Assembly (NCBI RefSeq): GCF_030272615.1
Contig: NC_081415.1
Span: 265,393,925 to 265,457,924 of the forward strand
Direction: 5' to 3'
Length of the DNA: 64,000 nucleotides
From: Cryptomeria japonica
Lineage: Eukaryota > Streptophyta > Pinopsida > Cupressales > Cupressaceae
Below are positions 23,691 through 36,145 of this stretch, one piece after another (within the stretch, counting starts at the first letter, position 1; each line of letters opens with the position of its first letter). The notes under the pieces are model-generated. The model was given only the letters and a program-made list of their open reading frames with translations, was not told where the DNA came from and did no database searches. The position numbers and the translations under genes are program-made.

Positions 23691-26072
23691 ACGGTGGATG
23701 GTCTCAAAACAAATGGTGATCATGGAGCCTTCAAAAATCCTCTCCCCAATTACAACAAAGATGGCACATCAACTTCAGATGATACACGCGGAGCTCGTAT
23801 TAATCACATCTACAACAACACAATCAACCACATATCAGCTAAAGATCATCAAGTCAATGTCATCACCATTCGAGATCGACATGATCATGACTCTATCAAT
23901 GTAACAACCCGAACTCAGAAATATGTCTTGAAGGGCCATACTGCACCTACAACTGCCACACCAAAACTCCAATATGACTTGGTTAGCCAACTACGTAAGA
24001 ATCCAGCTCAGATATCTATCTTGGAATTATTGAAACTATCACCGAAGCACAAAGACATATTGGAGCAAGCGCTATTGGAAACAAATGTACCTCACAATCT
24101 GGATACAGATAGATTTCAAGCCATGGTCGCCCATATGATAGAACCTCATAACCTCACCTTCTCAGAGCATGATAATACTTCATTGAGCCATCCGCATAAT
24201 ACTCCACTCCACATTGAAGTCATTGTTTGCAAACACCGAGTAAAAAGAGTCTTAATAGATGGAGGAGCCAGACTTAATATATGTACTTTAAAGCTTATCT
24301 GTGCATTAGGCTTCTTAGAAGAATCTATTGATCCTTGCAAAAAGATTACCATAAAAGCATATGATGATGAGGAAAGGTCCTCTAAAGGAACAGTGATATT
24401 ACCTATTCAAGTAGGACCAGTACAAAAGGATACTGTATGTTAAGTCTTAGATATTGATCTAACCTACAATATTTTGTTAGGACGACCCTCGATACATGAA
24501 ATGCAAGCAGTACCTTCTACCTATCACTAGTGTGTCAAGTTTCCTTATGATGGACAAGAAATCTCCATATCAGCAGATCATAATCCATTCCAGCATTGCA
24601 ACGCAATGGGGGCAGCCCAAGACAGTTTGGTTCCTCATAATAGAGAAAAGCAGCGATCTTCCACATCAGATCCACCAACAACAAAATCCAACTCCTTATG
24701 GGGAGACTTCAAATAGAAGATGCAAATCAAAGACCAAGGCATGGGAGAATACTCTTTGGAGCCTTTATGTTTGGCCAAACTGCCAACATCACCTAGATCG
24801 CATGGTTTGCCTACTATATCAACACATCTGGCCACTCAGCCCATCACTAAATTTGATGGTACCTTCATCCAATTGGGTACTCTAGCACATGAATCAAAAG
24901 ATAAGGACATTCTTAGCTGGTTATACAAAGATGAGGAAGAAGATCATAGAGCAGCTTCTCTGGACCTTGTTCTACCAACGCACCTGTATGGAAAAGGCTA
25001 CTTAATCATGAAGCAAATGGGATATGGCGGTAAAGGACCTATTGGGAAGCGCAAGGAAGGAGTCACAGAACCTATAGATCTTCCTTCACAACCTAGTAGA
25101 AATAAAGCAGGATTAGGTTCTAAACTCACATTCCTATTAAAGCGGTCGCCACACACAACAGCAAAACCTCAATGGAAGGTAAAGAAGAAATACAACAAAT
25201 ATTCCTAGCAGGAAGCACTCTTTGAATCAGCAGAAATAATCCGCAAGGCACGAGAGCGTAAAGATCAGAGGTTGCATCAGGGAAAGCTTCTAAGTCATAA
25301 GAAGGCCCTGTCTGCAGCCGTAGCCCATATTCAAACACCAATGTCTCAAGAACAAATCATGTCATCTCCAAATATCGTTATTCCTCCTCGAAGAAGCACA
25401 GTCTATGAACAAATTCAGCAAGTGGAAGATAGATCAGATACAGAATCAACACAAAATATCAAAATAGTATCCATCATCAAAGATTTGTTTTCACCATACA
25501 ACATACCTGTTTTCAGCACATATAGAATCTGGGATGATGCCTATGAGATAGATTCCAATGAATATGAATGGGGTACCTGCTCTGATGCTACTACAAATAT
25601 CCCAGATGATACTGATTCCATATCCCTTTCTCAAGAAGAACATAACACAGAAGATAGACCTCTTGAATTTGGACCACAAAATATCTATGACGCCAAAAAA
25701 AGTGAACAGAAACATTACGAACAAGTCTATGTGGAAGATGATACCATCGAAGACCTCGATAAAGCCTTGGGCTACTTTAAAACCAAGAACCATCACGATG
25801 AAAACTCTATCCTAACACTTACAGTCGCTAAACTTGATCCACCCAATGATTCTTTACCACTTATCTTTCCTGACCTCATCGACTGGAATGAACCTGAAAC
25901 CCATGATATACCCATTTTCCTAGATGATGAATCTATTATCCATTACCTATGTACCGTAAATCCAGAAACAGGCTCTACCAGTGAACAAAATAATGATGTC
26001 TGTCAATCAGGGAGTGCCAAGTCTCTCAGTCGCAAAAATACATCAAATAAAGGATCTGATGCTGAAGACTAG
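23691..26072 (+). pseudogene. element B protease, G-patch and linker
   Basis: This is the same frame as Gag. VLIDGGARLNICTLKLICALG (about 24250-24310) is the protease active-site region, with D-G-G instead of D-S/T-G. After TAA 24441 the frame reads YNILLGRPSIHEM, the conserved follow-on segment, then TAG 24528. After TAG 24714 come QGMGEYSL and, at about 24995-25130, GYLIMKQMGYGGKGPIGK through RNKAGLG, a G-patch domain. G-patches bind RNA helicases or nucleic acid, and some retroviral proteases carry one. An acidic linker ends at TAG 26070; TAG 25206 lies between. Confidence 0.82.
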
Positions 26073-28139
26073 CCAATGGCAGCTGTAGATCCCAAAAAAG
26101 TAAAAATAAAGGATGCATCTGAAGGTGAAAACCTTTTTAAGGCACCTATAGATGGGAGACTTGACACTCTTCCTGAGCACTTTCATGAGAGATCGCCCAT
26201 TTTGATTGAGCCCACTCAATCAATCAACATCAGTACCATAGAAGCAGCCAGAAACATACATCTTGCAGAATCTCTAACAGAGGAAGAAAGATCGACATTC
26301 ATCATCTTCTTTAAAGGACAGCAAATCAACTTTGCTTGGTCATATGCTGATATGCCCGGAGTGGATCCACACTTAATCATGCATCACTTATCCATCTCTA
26401 CAGGAGTTAAGACAGTCAAGCAAAAGCTACGAAAGATGAATCCACAGGTAGCACTCATGGTCAAAACTGAACTGAAGAAATTATTAGACGTCGGATTCAT
26501 CCGACCCATTGACTATGCAAAATGGATTTCCAACATCGTTCCAGTGTCAAAACCAGATGGTAGTATCAGAATATGCACTGACTTCAGGGACGTCAACAAA
26601 GCTTGTCCAAAAGATGACTTTCCTTTGCCAAGTATCGATATAATTGTAGATCTCACAGCAGGCCATACGATGCCCTCACTAATGGACAGTTTCTCAGGCT
26701 ATAATCAAATCAAAATAGCTCCTGAAGATCAAGATAAAATAGCATTCACTTGTCCTTCAGGAATGTATTGTTGGAATGTTATGCCTTTTGGCTTAAAGAA
26801 TGCAGGAGCCACTTATCGAAGAGCAATGACAACAATATTCCATGATATGATGCACACATTTATGGAAGACTATGTGGATGATTTACTAGCTAAATCCTTC
26901 ACTAGAGATAAACATCTCGGCATCCTAACAAAGATCTTTGATCGCTTGCAGAGATTCCAAGTCTGACTCAACCCTAAGAAGTGTGTCTTTGGGGTTACAT
27001 TAGGCAAATTGCTGGGCTACATAGTCTCAGCTAAAGGTATTGAAGTTGATCCAGCAAAGGTACAAGCTATTATGGACATGCCACCACCAAAGAATATCAG
27101 TCAACTCAAATCTCTACAAGGACGACTTCAATCAATCAGGCGATTCATCGCTCAACTAGCAGATAAAAGTCTACCATTTAACCATTTGCTACACAAAAAT
27201 GTACCATTCAGATGGGAGACCAAGTGTGCAGAATCTTTCTACCAAATCAAACAGTACCTGATGAATCCACTAGTTCTAGTACCACCAGTCATAGGAAAAC
27301 CACTTATTCTATATATCTCAACAACATATATTTCACTGGGGGCACTATTGGCACAAGAAGATCAACAAGGAAAGGAACAGGCTATATACTACATCAGTAG
27401 GACATTGAATGGCTATGAGCTCAACTATACATTCATTGAGAAGGCTTGCCTAACAGTGGTTTTTGCATCTCAGAAGTTCCGACATTATATGCTAGCACAC
27501 ACTATAAAGCTAGTGGCAAAAATTGATCCTCTCAAGTATCTACTTAGCAAGGCAGCTCTTACAGGCCGATTGGCTAAATGGGTCATGATTCTCAGTGAAT
27601 TTGACATCCAGTACACAGAAAAATGAGCCATCAAAGGACAAGCAATTGCAGATCAGCTGGCTAAAGCACCACTACTAGGAAAACAAATCATGGAGGTTGA
27701 ATTTCCAGATAGGGACGTTCTTGCTCTTTCTTCCAAACAATGGACCCTATACTTTGATGGATCCTATACACAACATGGTTCAGGGGCCGGCATTCTATTC
27801 ATCACTCCTGAAGGACACACTATGCCAAGATCATATAGGCTTATGTTTCCCTACACGAATAATGTGGTAGAATATGAGGCATTAGTTATAGGCATCAAAA
27901 TGGTTATCAAATGGAAAATCATAGAGTTAAAAGTCTATGGAGACTCACAACTAGTTGTTAATCAAATCAACAACAACTATCAAACAAAGGATGACAAACT
28001 ACTACCTTACAAACGAATGGTGGATGACTTCAAACAGTATTTTGTGCATATCACCTTCGAACAAATACCAAGGTTGAACAACAAAGCAGCCGATGCAATG
28101 GCTACTATCGCTTCACTACTACAAATACCAGAGCAATAG
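26073..28139 (+). pseudogene. element B reverse transcriptase with two RNase H domains
   Basis: RT motifs are VPVSKPDGSIRICTDFRDVN, MPFGLKNAGATYRRAM and the catalytic YVDD at 26871-26882. The frame resumes after TGA 26964 with LNPKKCVFGV and LGYIVSAKGIEVDP. The first RNase H (about 27290-27620) has ISTTYISLGALLAQ, where the catalytic Asp of the usual DAS-GA motif is missing. After TGA 27624 the second RNase H (27720-28130) has LYFDGSYTQHGSGAGILF, NNVVEYEAL, VYGDSQLVVNQI and NKAADAMATIAS, the archaeal-type domain of the Tat lineage with D, E, D and D all visible. The final stop here is TAG 28137. Confidence 0.9.
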
Positions 28140-29492
28140 AGTCATTATGAGTTCCTGGTAGAGCAACTGTTCTCCCCCGCCTATGACCACTTTGAATCCT
28201 AGGTTATCTATGCCTTGACTGGTTCAGATTCTCCATTATATGGACCAATATACGACTACCTCAAACATAATATCTTACCCATTGACCAATCCCATAACCA
28301 AAAACGTAACTTTACCCGACAAGCCGCCCGTTACACCCTTACCGCTGATACTTTATATCGTCGAGGTCTAGATGGTACTCTTCTTCGTTGTCTTGATCAT
28401 AATGATTCCGATTCGGCTTTACACGAGCTTTGCGAAGGTATTTGTGGCACACATTCAAGTGGCACTACTCTTGCTAAAAAGCTTCTACAAATGGGATACT
28501 ATTGGCCTACAATGGAGAAAGACTCATATCATTTCGCCAAGAAATGTCCTAAATGCCAGATCCATGGCAATCTGATACATGCACCAGCGCAAGAACTGTA
28601 GCCATTTACAACGTCCTGGCCCTTTTGCCAGTGGGGACTGGACCTAGTTGGCAAAATACATCCTTCATCTTCAAATGGACACAAGTTCATTATAACTACA
28701 ACAGAATACTTTACCAAATGGATAGAAGTAGTTCCCATAACCAAAGTGACTGGGAAACAAATTGCCTCTTTTATCCTCAATTATCTGATCTGTAGATATG
28801 GTATTCCAAGTTCAATCATCACAGATAATGGACGACCTTTCAAAAACCAAGATGTACAGGAATTATGTGAAAAGTTCAAAATTCAACATAGGTTCTCTAC
28901 ACCATACTACCCACAGGGAAATGGTCAAGTAGAAGCATCTAACAAAACCATCTTAAAAATCCTCAAGAAAATAGTAAATGATGCAGGCAAAGATTGGCAC
29001 GTACAACTCAATCCAGCACTTTGGGCATACAGGACCAACATCCGCACACCTACAGGGGCAACACCATACTCATTGGTATATGGATCAGAAGCCATTTTGC
29101 CCTTGGAGGTAGAAATTCCATCTCTCGAAGTCTCTTTGAAAGGTTTAATCCCAGATGAAGAATATCGAGTTAACCGACTGCAAGAACTGGAACTACTAGA
29201 TGAAAGACGGCAACATGCTTACACTCATCTCAAATCATATCAGCAACGCATGTGTCGAAGCTACAATCACAAGGTTATTCCCAAAAACTTCAAAGTTGGT
29301 GACCTAGTCCTCAAAGAAAATCCAAGAAATCAGCAAGATAGAGAAAAGAAAGGGAAATTTGAACCTAACTGGTTGGGTCCCTATGTCATCATATCAGCCT
29401 ATGGATTAGGTGCCTATCAGCTTACAACTTCAGAAGGAGATGTGCTCGACGACCCAACTAACAACATTCATCTGAAGAAGTATTATACTTAA
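28140..29492 (+). pseudogene. element B integrase
   Basis: In the same frame; TAG at 28200 and 28599 break it. The zinc-binding part is HELCEGICGTHSSG with CPKCQ. Catalytic residues are D in WGLDLVGKI, D in IITDNGRPF and E in GNGQVEASNKTI. The C-terminal part has NFKVGDLVLKEN, FEPNWLGPYVI and GAYQLTTSEGD, ending in HLKKYYT at TAA 29490. There is no chromodomain, as expected for the Tat lineage and unlike elements A and C. Confidence 0.9.
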
Positions 29493-30911
29493 GTAGCCTA
29501 GTGCACGGAAAAAGCCAAAAAAAAAAAAAAAAAGCCAAAAAAAAAAAAAATCTAGAAAAAGCAAAAAAAAACCAAAGTACAATAAAAACAAATGGTGAAA
29601 ACCTAGCAAACAGGTGCCCTTGTGAAAGAACGGCTCCTCTATTTATATCCACGCCATTTTATCCATCAAAACACTGTTGGCAATCGCCCGACACTTAGCA
29701 TATATTCATCCAGGACATACTTAGCGTAGTCACTATCTTGGGTTATCCATCTATATCTATCCTCTTACCGCATTCCACCATGGCTTGGAAATCACTGTAC
29801 ATATTCACATCAAGAGGCACACTCAGCTCGGGGCATTGAATTTGTTCAAGAACTTGCAACCATTCAAGACATTCCAACCATTGCAAAACTCAGAAGCATG
29901 ACATCCAACAAACAAAACTATACTTCATTGCCAAACCGAAAACAAAACAATTCACAAAAAAATCAAGGATGGATGATTTTCTGAAGTATTAAATGTTGCA
30001 TTATCGCATAAAATCTTAACTAGTTTTGCATTTTGAATTTTTTTAATTATTGGAATCTTCCCCTTATCTCATAAAATGCTTCAAAGCTAGAGATCATGGG
30101 GAACTTCCAATATTTTCTTAGTCTTTTGTTTGGGAGGCAATCACTTGTACTGTGTGAATATTTGCCTCGAGACGTGATACATTATATATCACTGAAGGCC
30201 TGATTCCATTTCATGCATATAAATGATCTAATCTTGTCTGTTTACACAATACGCACTCAGGTCGTCCTGGTTCAATTATACCTTGACGCTTGTGCTATCT
30301 TGCAAAATCAAATATCATGTAAATTTTACTCAGGTCATTATGGTTAAATTATACCATTATGCTTGTATAAATTTTCAACATATCCTAAAAAAAATCAATG
30401 CTCAGTGATGATATCTAAAAGAAAGCAAACATATGGTTCTATCGAATGGCAAATACAAAATGAGGGATGCTCCAAAAACAATTAGTTGCATATCATTTTA
30501 CAATTAGTTGCATATCATTTTACAATTAGTTGTAGATCATTTTACCAGTAGTTACATATCATTTAAACATCATTGCATATCGTTTAAACATGCTTGCATA
30601 TCATTTTAACATCATTACATATCGTATTACATTAAGTGGCATATCAAATCATACATCTCATTTTTAAAATACATCTCACAGCATATAATAGCATACATCC
30701 TGCATCGCACATTATATCATCTATGTAAACATTACATCATTATAAAGAAAGGAAGTAGCTCACATAACATGCATCCATATACACATCCCATGATCAAAAA
30801 TGGTGACATCCATATATATATCTAAAAAATGATCCAAATGTACAAAATGTGTCAAAACTGTGTCCAGTACAATGAATACAATGCTCAAAAATACAACAGA
30901 GACCATGTCTC
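29493..30911 (+). other. spacer between integrase and antisense gene
   Basis: Holds two poly-A runs (about 29517-29575), no reading frame of note, and a 22-bp minisatellite (separate entry). The lysine-rich ORF at 29501-29698 is an artefact of poly-A. Confidence 0.6.
30481..30655. repeat. 22-bp minisatellite
   Basis: About eight units of ATTAGTTGCATATCATTTTACA and variants. The first three start at 30481, 30503 and 30525. Later units drift (CATATCGTTTAAACAT). Confidence 0.85.
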
Positions 30912-32839
30912 TCAAGTATGACTAACCCCTGATGGAGATGGTCTCGCTCCAGAAGCACCTGCCCCTGGATCTCCAGGAGGGTTCTGTCTCAGTGGCCCTG
31001 TCACCCCTCGGCTCTCAGATCGTGACCCAGTAGCTCGAGATCGGCTGGATCTCGACTGAGAAAAACTCTATACTCGTTGGTCCCTGGGTACTGCCGCCTC
31101 ATAATGCCGCCTATAGTACTCTGCCTCCTGGGCTCTCAGCGCCAACTCTCTAAGGGTGTCTCTCATGGAACCACTCATCGCTGCTCTCTGCATGCTAGTC
31201 ACCACCTCCTCCGCTCGTCCCCATCGTTCTATCTCGGTATCTCTCTCAGTGGTCAACTGAGATATCTACCACTGATAGGTCAAAATCTGTGCCTGCAGCT
31301 GCAGAATGGTAATCTGCAAGGTCCGGATCTGGGCATCCTCCATATGTCTTGGAACTTGAACCCGTAGTGGTACTTGTGCTGGAGGAACCCCACCCACTCA
31401 GCCTGTCCTTAGTGCTGGAGGTGGGAGCACATCTGTCATCCTCCTCTGAGCTGGATGCATGGCCTCCTCTGCATCCCCACTGCAGCTAACACCTCCCCCA
31501 CTCTCCCCTCTCCACCGGCTCCGATAGCCAATCCTCCTCTCCCCCTATCTATCCTCCCTTGTCTAACAGCTCTATCCACACCTCTCCTCCCTCTATCTCC
31601 CCGCCTCCCTCTGGCTCCTCTACCTCCTCCTCCTCCATCCTCCCCATCATCTCCATCATCTCCCCCATCTCCCTCCTCCTCATCTGAATCAAAAGCTGGC
31701 CTCATCTCCTCCGGATCCGAGATCCTAGCCACCGCTCGCGCAGCAAACAAACGAGCGAACTCATCTGTCATGCCCGCATCCTGGATCTCCAGGGCATAAT
31801 CCCATATCTGCCGAGCCAACCCTACAAACTCCTTTGTTGCCACTGCACTATCAATAGTAGGCCCCCAATCCGCCACATCGTGCTGCCGCCATGCATATAA
31901 GCACGCCCCCTGAGGTATACCCTGCTAGCGCCCAAACTATCTCAAAACTCGGGTCACCACAAACCGCTCAATCACGAACGGGGTCCTCCCAATCAGATAT
32001 CTGGTCATAAATACAAAGGGCATCTCCAGCCCATCCTCTGCCCATACCTCACAGCCTATATACGGTCGCCAGGTGACCGTATCAATATCATCAAAAATCC
32101 TCTTCCAATGCTCTAGTTTGCCCAGCTTATGCTGGACAACTAGACCTCTGTATCTGTAGGCATATGCTGCACCTACGGGCTTGTCCCTATCTGCTAATGG
32201 CCTCGCTGCTGGAATATGCTCCCAACACCATACGTGTAATAGGGTCATGCCAGCTGACAAACTGCTGTAATCGAGGTATACTACCTCATGTAGACTCCTG
32301 TATAGATGAGCCAGCATCACTGACCCCCATGCAAACCTCCGGCCCTGTGTGACCATCTCCTCCAAAACTAACCCCCATCCCACCGAGAATCCCTTTGACC
32401 TGCGATCAGGACAAAGGAATCCCCCAATGAAACCTACTAGTACGGATGGCAGTGGTGCATAGTCTAAATCCAAAAACTCCTGTCAGGGGATCTCATACCC
32501 ACAAACTGTATCATCCTAGAAAATGCGGCACAGTGCCTCTGTGCCACCCTCCTCTGACTGCTCATAAGGTAGTAGTGCCCCTACCACAGGAATGCGCAAA
32601 ATTCGGTAACAGTCCTCCGGTGTAATTGTCATCTCTCCTGTAGCAAAATGGAAGGTGTTCGTGTCACTATGCCACCTCTCTGCCAACGCTGTCAACAGCC
32701 CCCGGTTCACAGTGAACCGAGGCATATCCAAGAGAGAGGTCAATCCACATCTCTCAATAATATCCAGGTCGGCCTGCGACAAACGTGGTATCAATGTCCA
32801 CGGTCTGGGAAATCTCTCCCATGACTGTACCACCCCCAA
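30912..32839 (-). pseudogene. antisense plant mobile domain gene of element B
   Basis: Read leftwards from the Met at 32839, the first part is the plant mobile domain (LTALAERWHSDTNTFHFATG, EMTITPEDCYRILRIP, RFAWGSVMLAHLYRSL, VWCWEHIP). A segment MADWGPTIDSAVATKEFV follows, then an acidic run (SDEEEGDGGDDGDDGEDGG) and an RG-rich stretch (about 31560-31620). After a frameshift near 31440 come a coiled-coil-like region (IEDA-type heptads; RELALRAQEAEYYRRHYEAA) and an Arg/Ser-rich tail ending at TGA 30912-30914. In all it is about 640 residues, with TAG at 32516, 31937 and 31068 and an internal stop near 31270. Extra sense or antisense ORFs are known in Tat-lineage elements; the role of this one is unknown. 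Confidence 0.85.
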
Positions 32840-32986
32840 TCGCTCCTGTCAACAAGCAAAACAAATCCCATATCAGTTTCCACATTAAAACAAAGATTCA
32901 AATTCAATCTTACATCAACAACATGAAACATTTTGCCCATCTATATCAAAGTTCAAAATCTTATCATTTCATATCAAACTTGTAAA

Positions 32987-33140
32987 ACAACTCAAGTTTT
33001 CAAAAACCATATCAAAACTTGTAAAACAACTCAAGTACCAAAATCACATAAACTTGTAATACAACTCAAGTTTCCCACCCATATCAGTTTGTAAAACAAC
33101 TCAAGTTTCCAACCCATATCGGCTTGTAATACAACTCAGG
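32987..33140. repeat. 35-bp tandem repeat, right copy
   Basis: Same CTTGTAA(A/T)ACAACTCAAG units as 16149-16310, in the corresponding place upstream of the antisense gene. Confidence 0.85.
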
Positions 33141-33339
33141 CTTTTATACACATTTAACTTGAAACAGACCATGCAAATACATCATATTCTGATCAATACA
33201 ACAGATTGATATCTATACATAACTTGAAAAATCGCAAATCAAAACAAGTTATACAAACACTCATATTGGATAAATTCATCAAAACATGACAGGCAAACAA
33301 AACAAATTTTCAGATCGGCCAATTCTGCACAATTTTTTA

Positions 33340-33505
33340 GATGCGCTAAAACAGTTATTCAATGCACTAAAAACCTACCACGCGCTAGGCTACTTTTCCT
33401 ATGCGCTAATCTATCTATCCTACGCACTAGAATACCTCTACATGCTAATCTAAACCCCCGACGTGCTACCCATTTGGCCCTATGCACTAGGTTAACCCTA
33501 CGCGC
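33340..33505 (-). repeat. inverted 18/21-bp motif array, part 1 (cut by element C)
   Basis: ATGCGCTA, CGCGCTA and related units match 16500-16677. The array is interrupted inside a unit (CGCGCTAAAT) by element C and resumes at 43402. Confidence 0.88.
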
Positions 33506-33510
33506 TAAAT
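33506..33510. repeat. target-site duplication of element C (left)
   Basis: TAAAT here and at 43397-43401. The uninterrupted copy at 16674-16683 reads CTAAATCCCC, confirming the empty site. Confidence 0.95.
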
Positions 33511-36123
33511 TGATGAGGAGGTAATGAAAGAAGGTTAGTCTTCTTTGAGGTTGGTGGGCTTTTGTTTTCAATGTTCTTCCCTAATCAATCCCTAGGCACA
33601 AATGGGATTCTTCTAAACCTTTCTCCTATCTCCTCCTCTCTATTCAACACAGCTTGCACCCTATTGTATTGGACATCACTCCTCCTTACCTTCCATGCTA
33701 AGGCATTCAAGTCTGAAATGAGGTCCTCTTGAGTGTCACAAAAAATGAACAAGTTTGGTTGTCCAACTAGCTGAATCTCCTCACTTCCCAGAATGGACAA
33801 CTATTGGAGAACCATGGTTTACCTAATCTTATTTGCTCCCTTAAGGATTTCAATCATATTAATCTGTTGATTGAGCATCTGGACAGGTCTGCAAGGTATG
33901 ATGACTGTCCTTCACTTCTCAAGAATGGAAATTTCTCAATTGGATGCAAAGAACGTAGGGTTACTCAAAGTAACTTTCTAGGTGCCAAAGGTCAATTTGA
34001 TCAAATGGCTCAATACAATGCTTTGGATATTGTAGTAGGGTGTCTCAGGTCTCTACTCATCAATTTTGATGATTTGAAACAACCAATTGCTTCCCCTTCC
34101 TTACCGATTTCATGAATTGGTCAAATTTGCTCCAAAAAGGCTACTAGAATTAGCCCTATTTTTTAATGAAATTTGTTCACCCTGCTCAACCTGCTAAGCT
34201 TCATGACAAACCCTTGGAGATGTGGTCATTTGATGTTGAAATCTCAAGGATTTTTGCTATGGCAAGTACTGTACAGACTGTTTTAGTGCTGTCCCACAAA
34301 ATAGGCACTTTTCAAAGGTTTTTGAAAGTTTTAGTGAGGGTTTGCAATTTACAAGTTTTCTACATGATACTAGGCCAACTTAAATGCTTCAATCCTTTCT
34401 TTAATATATGCCAAACACCTCCAAAGATTCAAAAATTATCTTCTAATATTGTCATTATATCAAACAAGTGCCACACTGCTACCCTTACATAGAAATAACA
34501 GTCTAGATGATTGGGACAACAACATTTTTAATGTTTTGTATGCATTTTCAACATTTGTAAACCAAAGTACAATGGAAACATATCAAATATGGATGCAACC
34601 AAGACTTGACATAAGTTGGGGCACCCTGCAAAGCAAATCAGAAAGGATTCTTTATGACTGCTGCTCATTCACCGCCTCACTGCATTTTGACAGTATTAAA
34701 ACTATTTTTAACTTCCTTTCTTTGTTTTTATGCACTTCTTCACTCTGTCCCTGGCCTGCAAAAATGTGTTAAAGGCATGATAGAACAATGCATTTATCCT
34801 CTTCAAGGATCTTGTAGGTTTGAATACTTAAAAAGAGATATCACAAAGCATGACAGCCTTATATGACTGTGACAGAAGTTACACTTTTCTAGGATCCTTA
34901 GTTAGGTCCTTTACAACCAAATAGTGTACCTTGTCTTTTTAGCATTTAATACATTTACAAATGCATTGCATGATGCATAAAAATAAGAATCCTTCATTCC
35001 ATACTGTCTTCTAGGAAGATTGGTAATGAGGTTTTAACAATGAAAACAATGACTCACTGTTTTACAATCTGATTACACTTTTGCTTCTTGCATCCAACCA
35101 AGTCATGAGAGAGACAAGGATGGTAAAATACAATTAAGACTCTTGCCAACTCAAGTCTTCTTCAACACATCAAAGTACAGTGCTATGAACAGCAAAGTAC
35201 CATTCAAACAAATTTGAGAATACCCAAGCCAAGTTGCTCACTCCACACACTTGCCATGGGCTTACAAACACTTGTGCATTGCTAGAAAAGAAAAATGGAT
35301 GTATGGTATAGTATGTACAGATCCAACAAATTCCCTTAAAGCCATGGGTGAAGAGACTTTGAAGAAATTAGTTGGACCATGAATGGTCTTCCATTGGAAC
35401 CACAAAACAATGCCTTTCTCAAGAGCACTTCAAACAAAACTTGTTCCAAACCCCAAGAAAAGATCAGAGATCACTACTAAAACATAAAAGGAGATCACAT
35501 CACTCAAAATAGGTTTATTATGGACTCATGGAGCCATGGTACGGACTGTACTCTAAAAAGTTCAGAAAACTAGTTAAAAACTCACAAAAAACAAGAGCAA
35601 AACAAGTATTTTTCTTAATTTTCCAAAATGAACAACCCATACAATGATTGGAACATGGTTTTTATACATGTGCCAACTTATTTAATCCCTTTTATGGACA
35701 GGTATAGGCTGGAACTAACCAAAACCACCAAAAACCACTTTTTGACAACTTTTGACAACTTTTTGACAACTTTTTGTTGCTCAGAAATTGCATTTTGACT
35801 TCCGGTGACTTGGCACTCAAACCAATGACTTAAAATCATTTAGAAGCACTAAATAAACATGCTCCAATTCCTTTCAAGGCTTTACAACATCAAAAATTCA
35901 AAAATGCTCATTTGGACCCAAAATTGACAATTTTTAGCCTACCGAGCAAAAAACCAAAAAAAATCTTGGAAACTCACAAAATGAGTTCCAAACCTTATTA
36001 CACCACAAAAAAAAACCTATTAAACCTACTAGAAGCATAAAATAAACACACATGCTTAATTTCCAATAAAATGTTATACCTGCTAGGATTTGAGCATTCA
36101 GGTGCTCAGGTGCTCCTGCACCA
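33511..36123 (-). repeat. 3' LTR of element C
   Basis: Plus strand begins TGATGAGGAGG and ends CTCCTGCACCA, 2613 bp. It is unusually long for a chromovirus. It contains a TATAAAAA box on the minus strand (35659-35666) and a copy of the LTR ORF (33585-33800). Confidence 0.95.
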
Positions 36124-36136
36124 TACTCCCCTAAGG
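36124..36136 (-). promoter_or_regulatory. polypurine tract of element C
   Basis: The minus strand reads CCTTAGGGGAGTA immediately before the LTR's TGGTGCAGG. Confidence 0.75.
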
Positions 36137-36145
36137 ATAAAGAAG

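Noticed and set aside
29501-29698. Lysine-rich ORF
   Set aside because: Produced by two poly-A runs after the integrase stop.
31455-31799. Pro/Ser-rich plus-strand ORF
   Set aside because: Reverse complement of the acidic and RG-rich part of the antisense mobile-domain gene.
33804-34866. Series of plus-strand ORFs repeated at 41001-42138
   Set aside because: They lie in the two LTRs of element C on the non-element strand and are duplicated only because the LTR is. No domain is visible.
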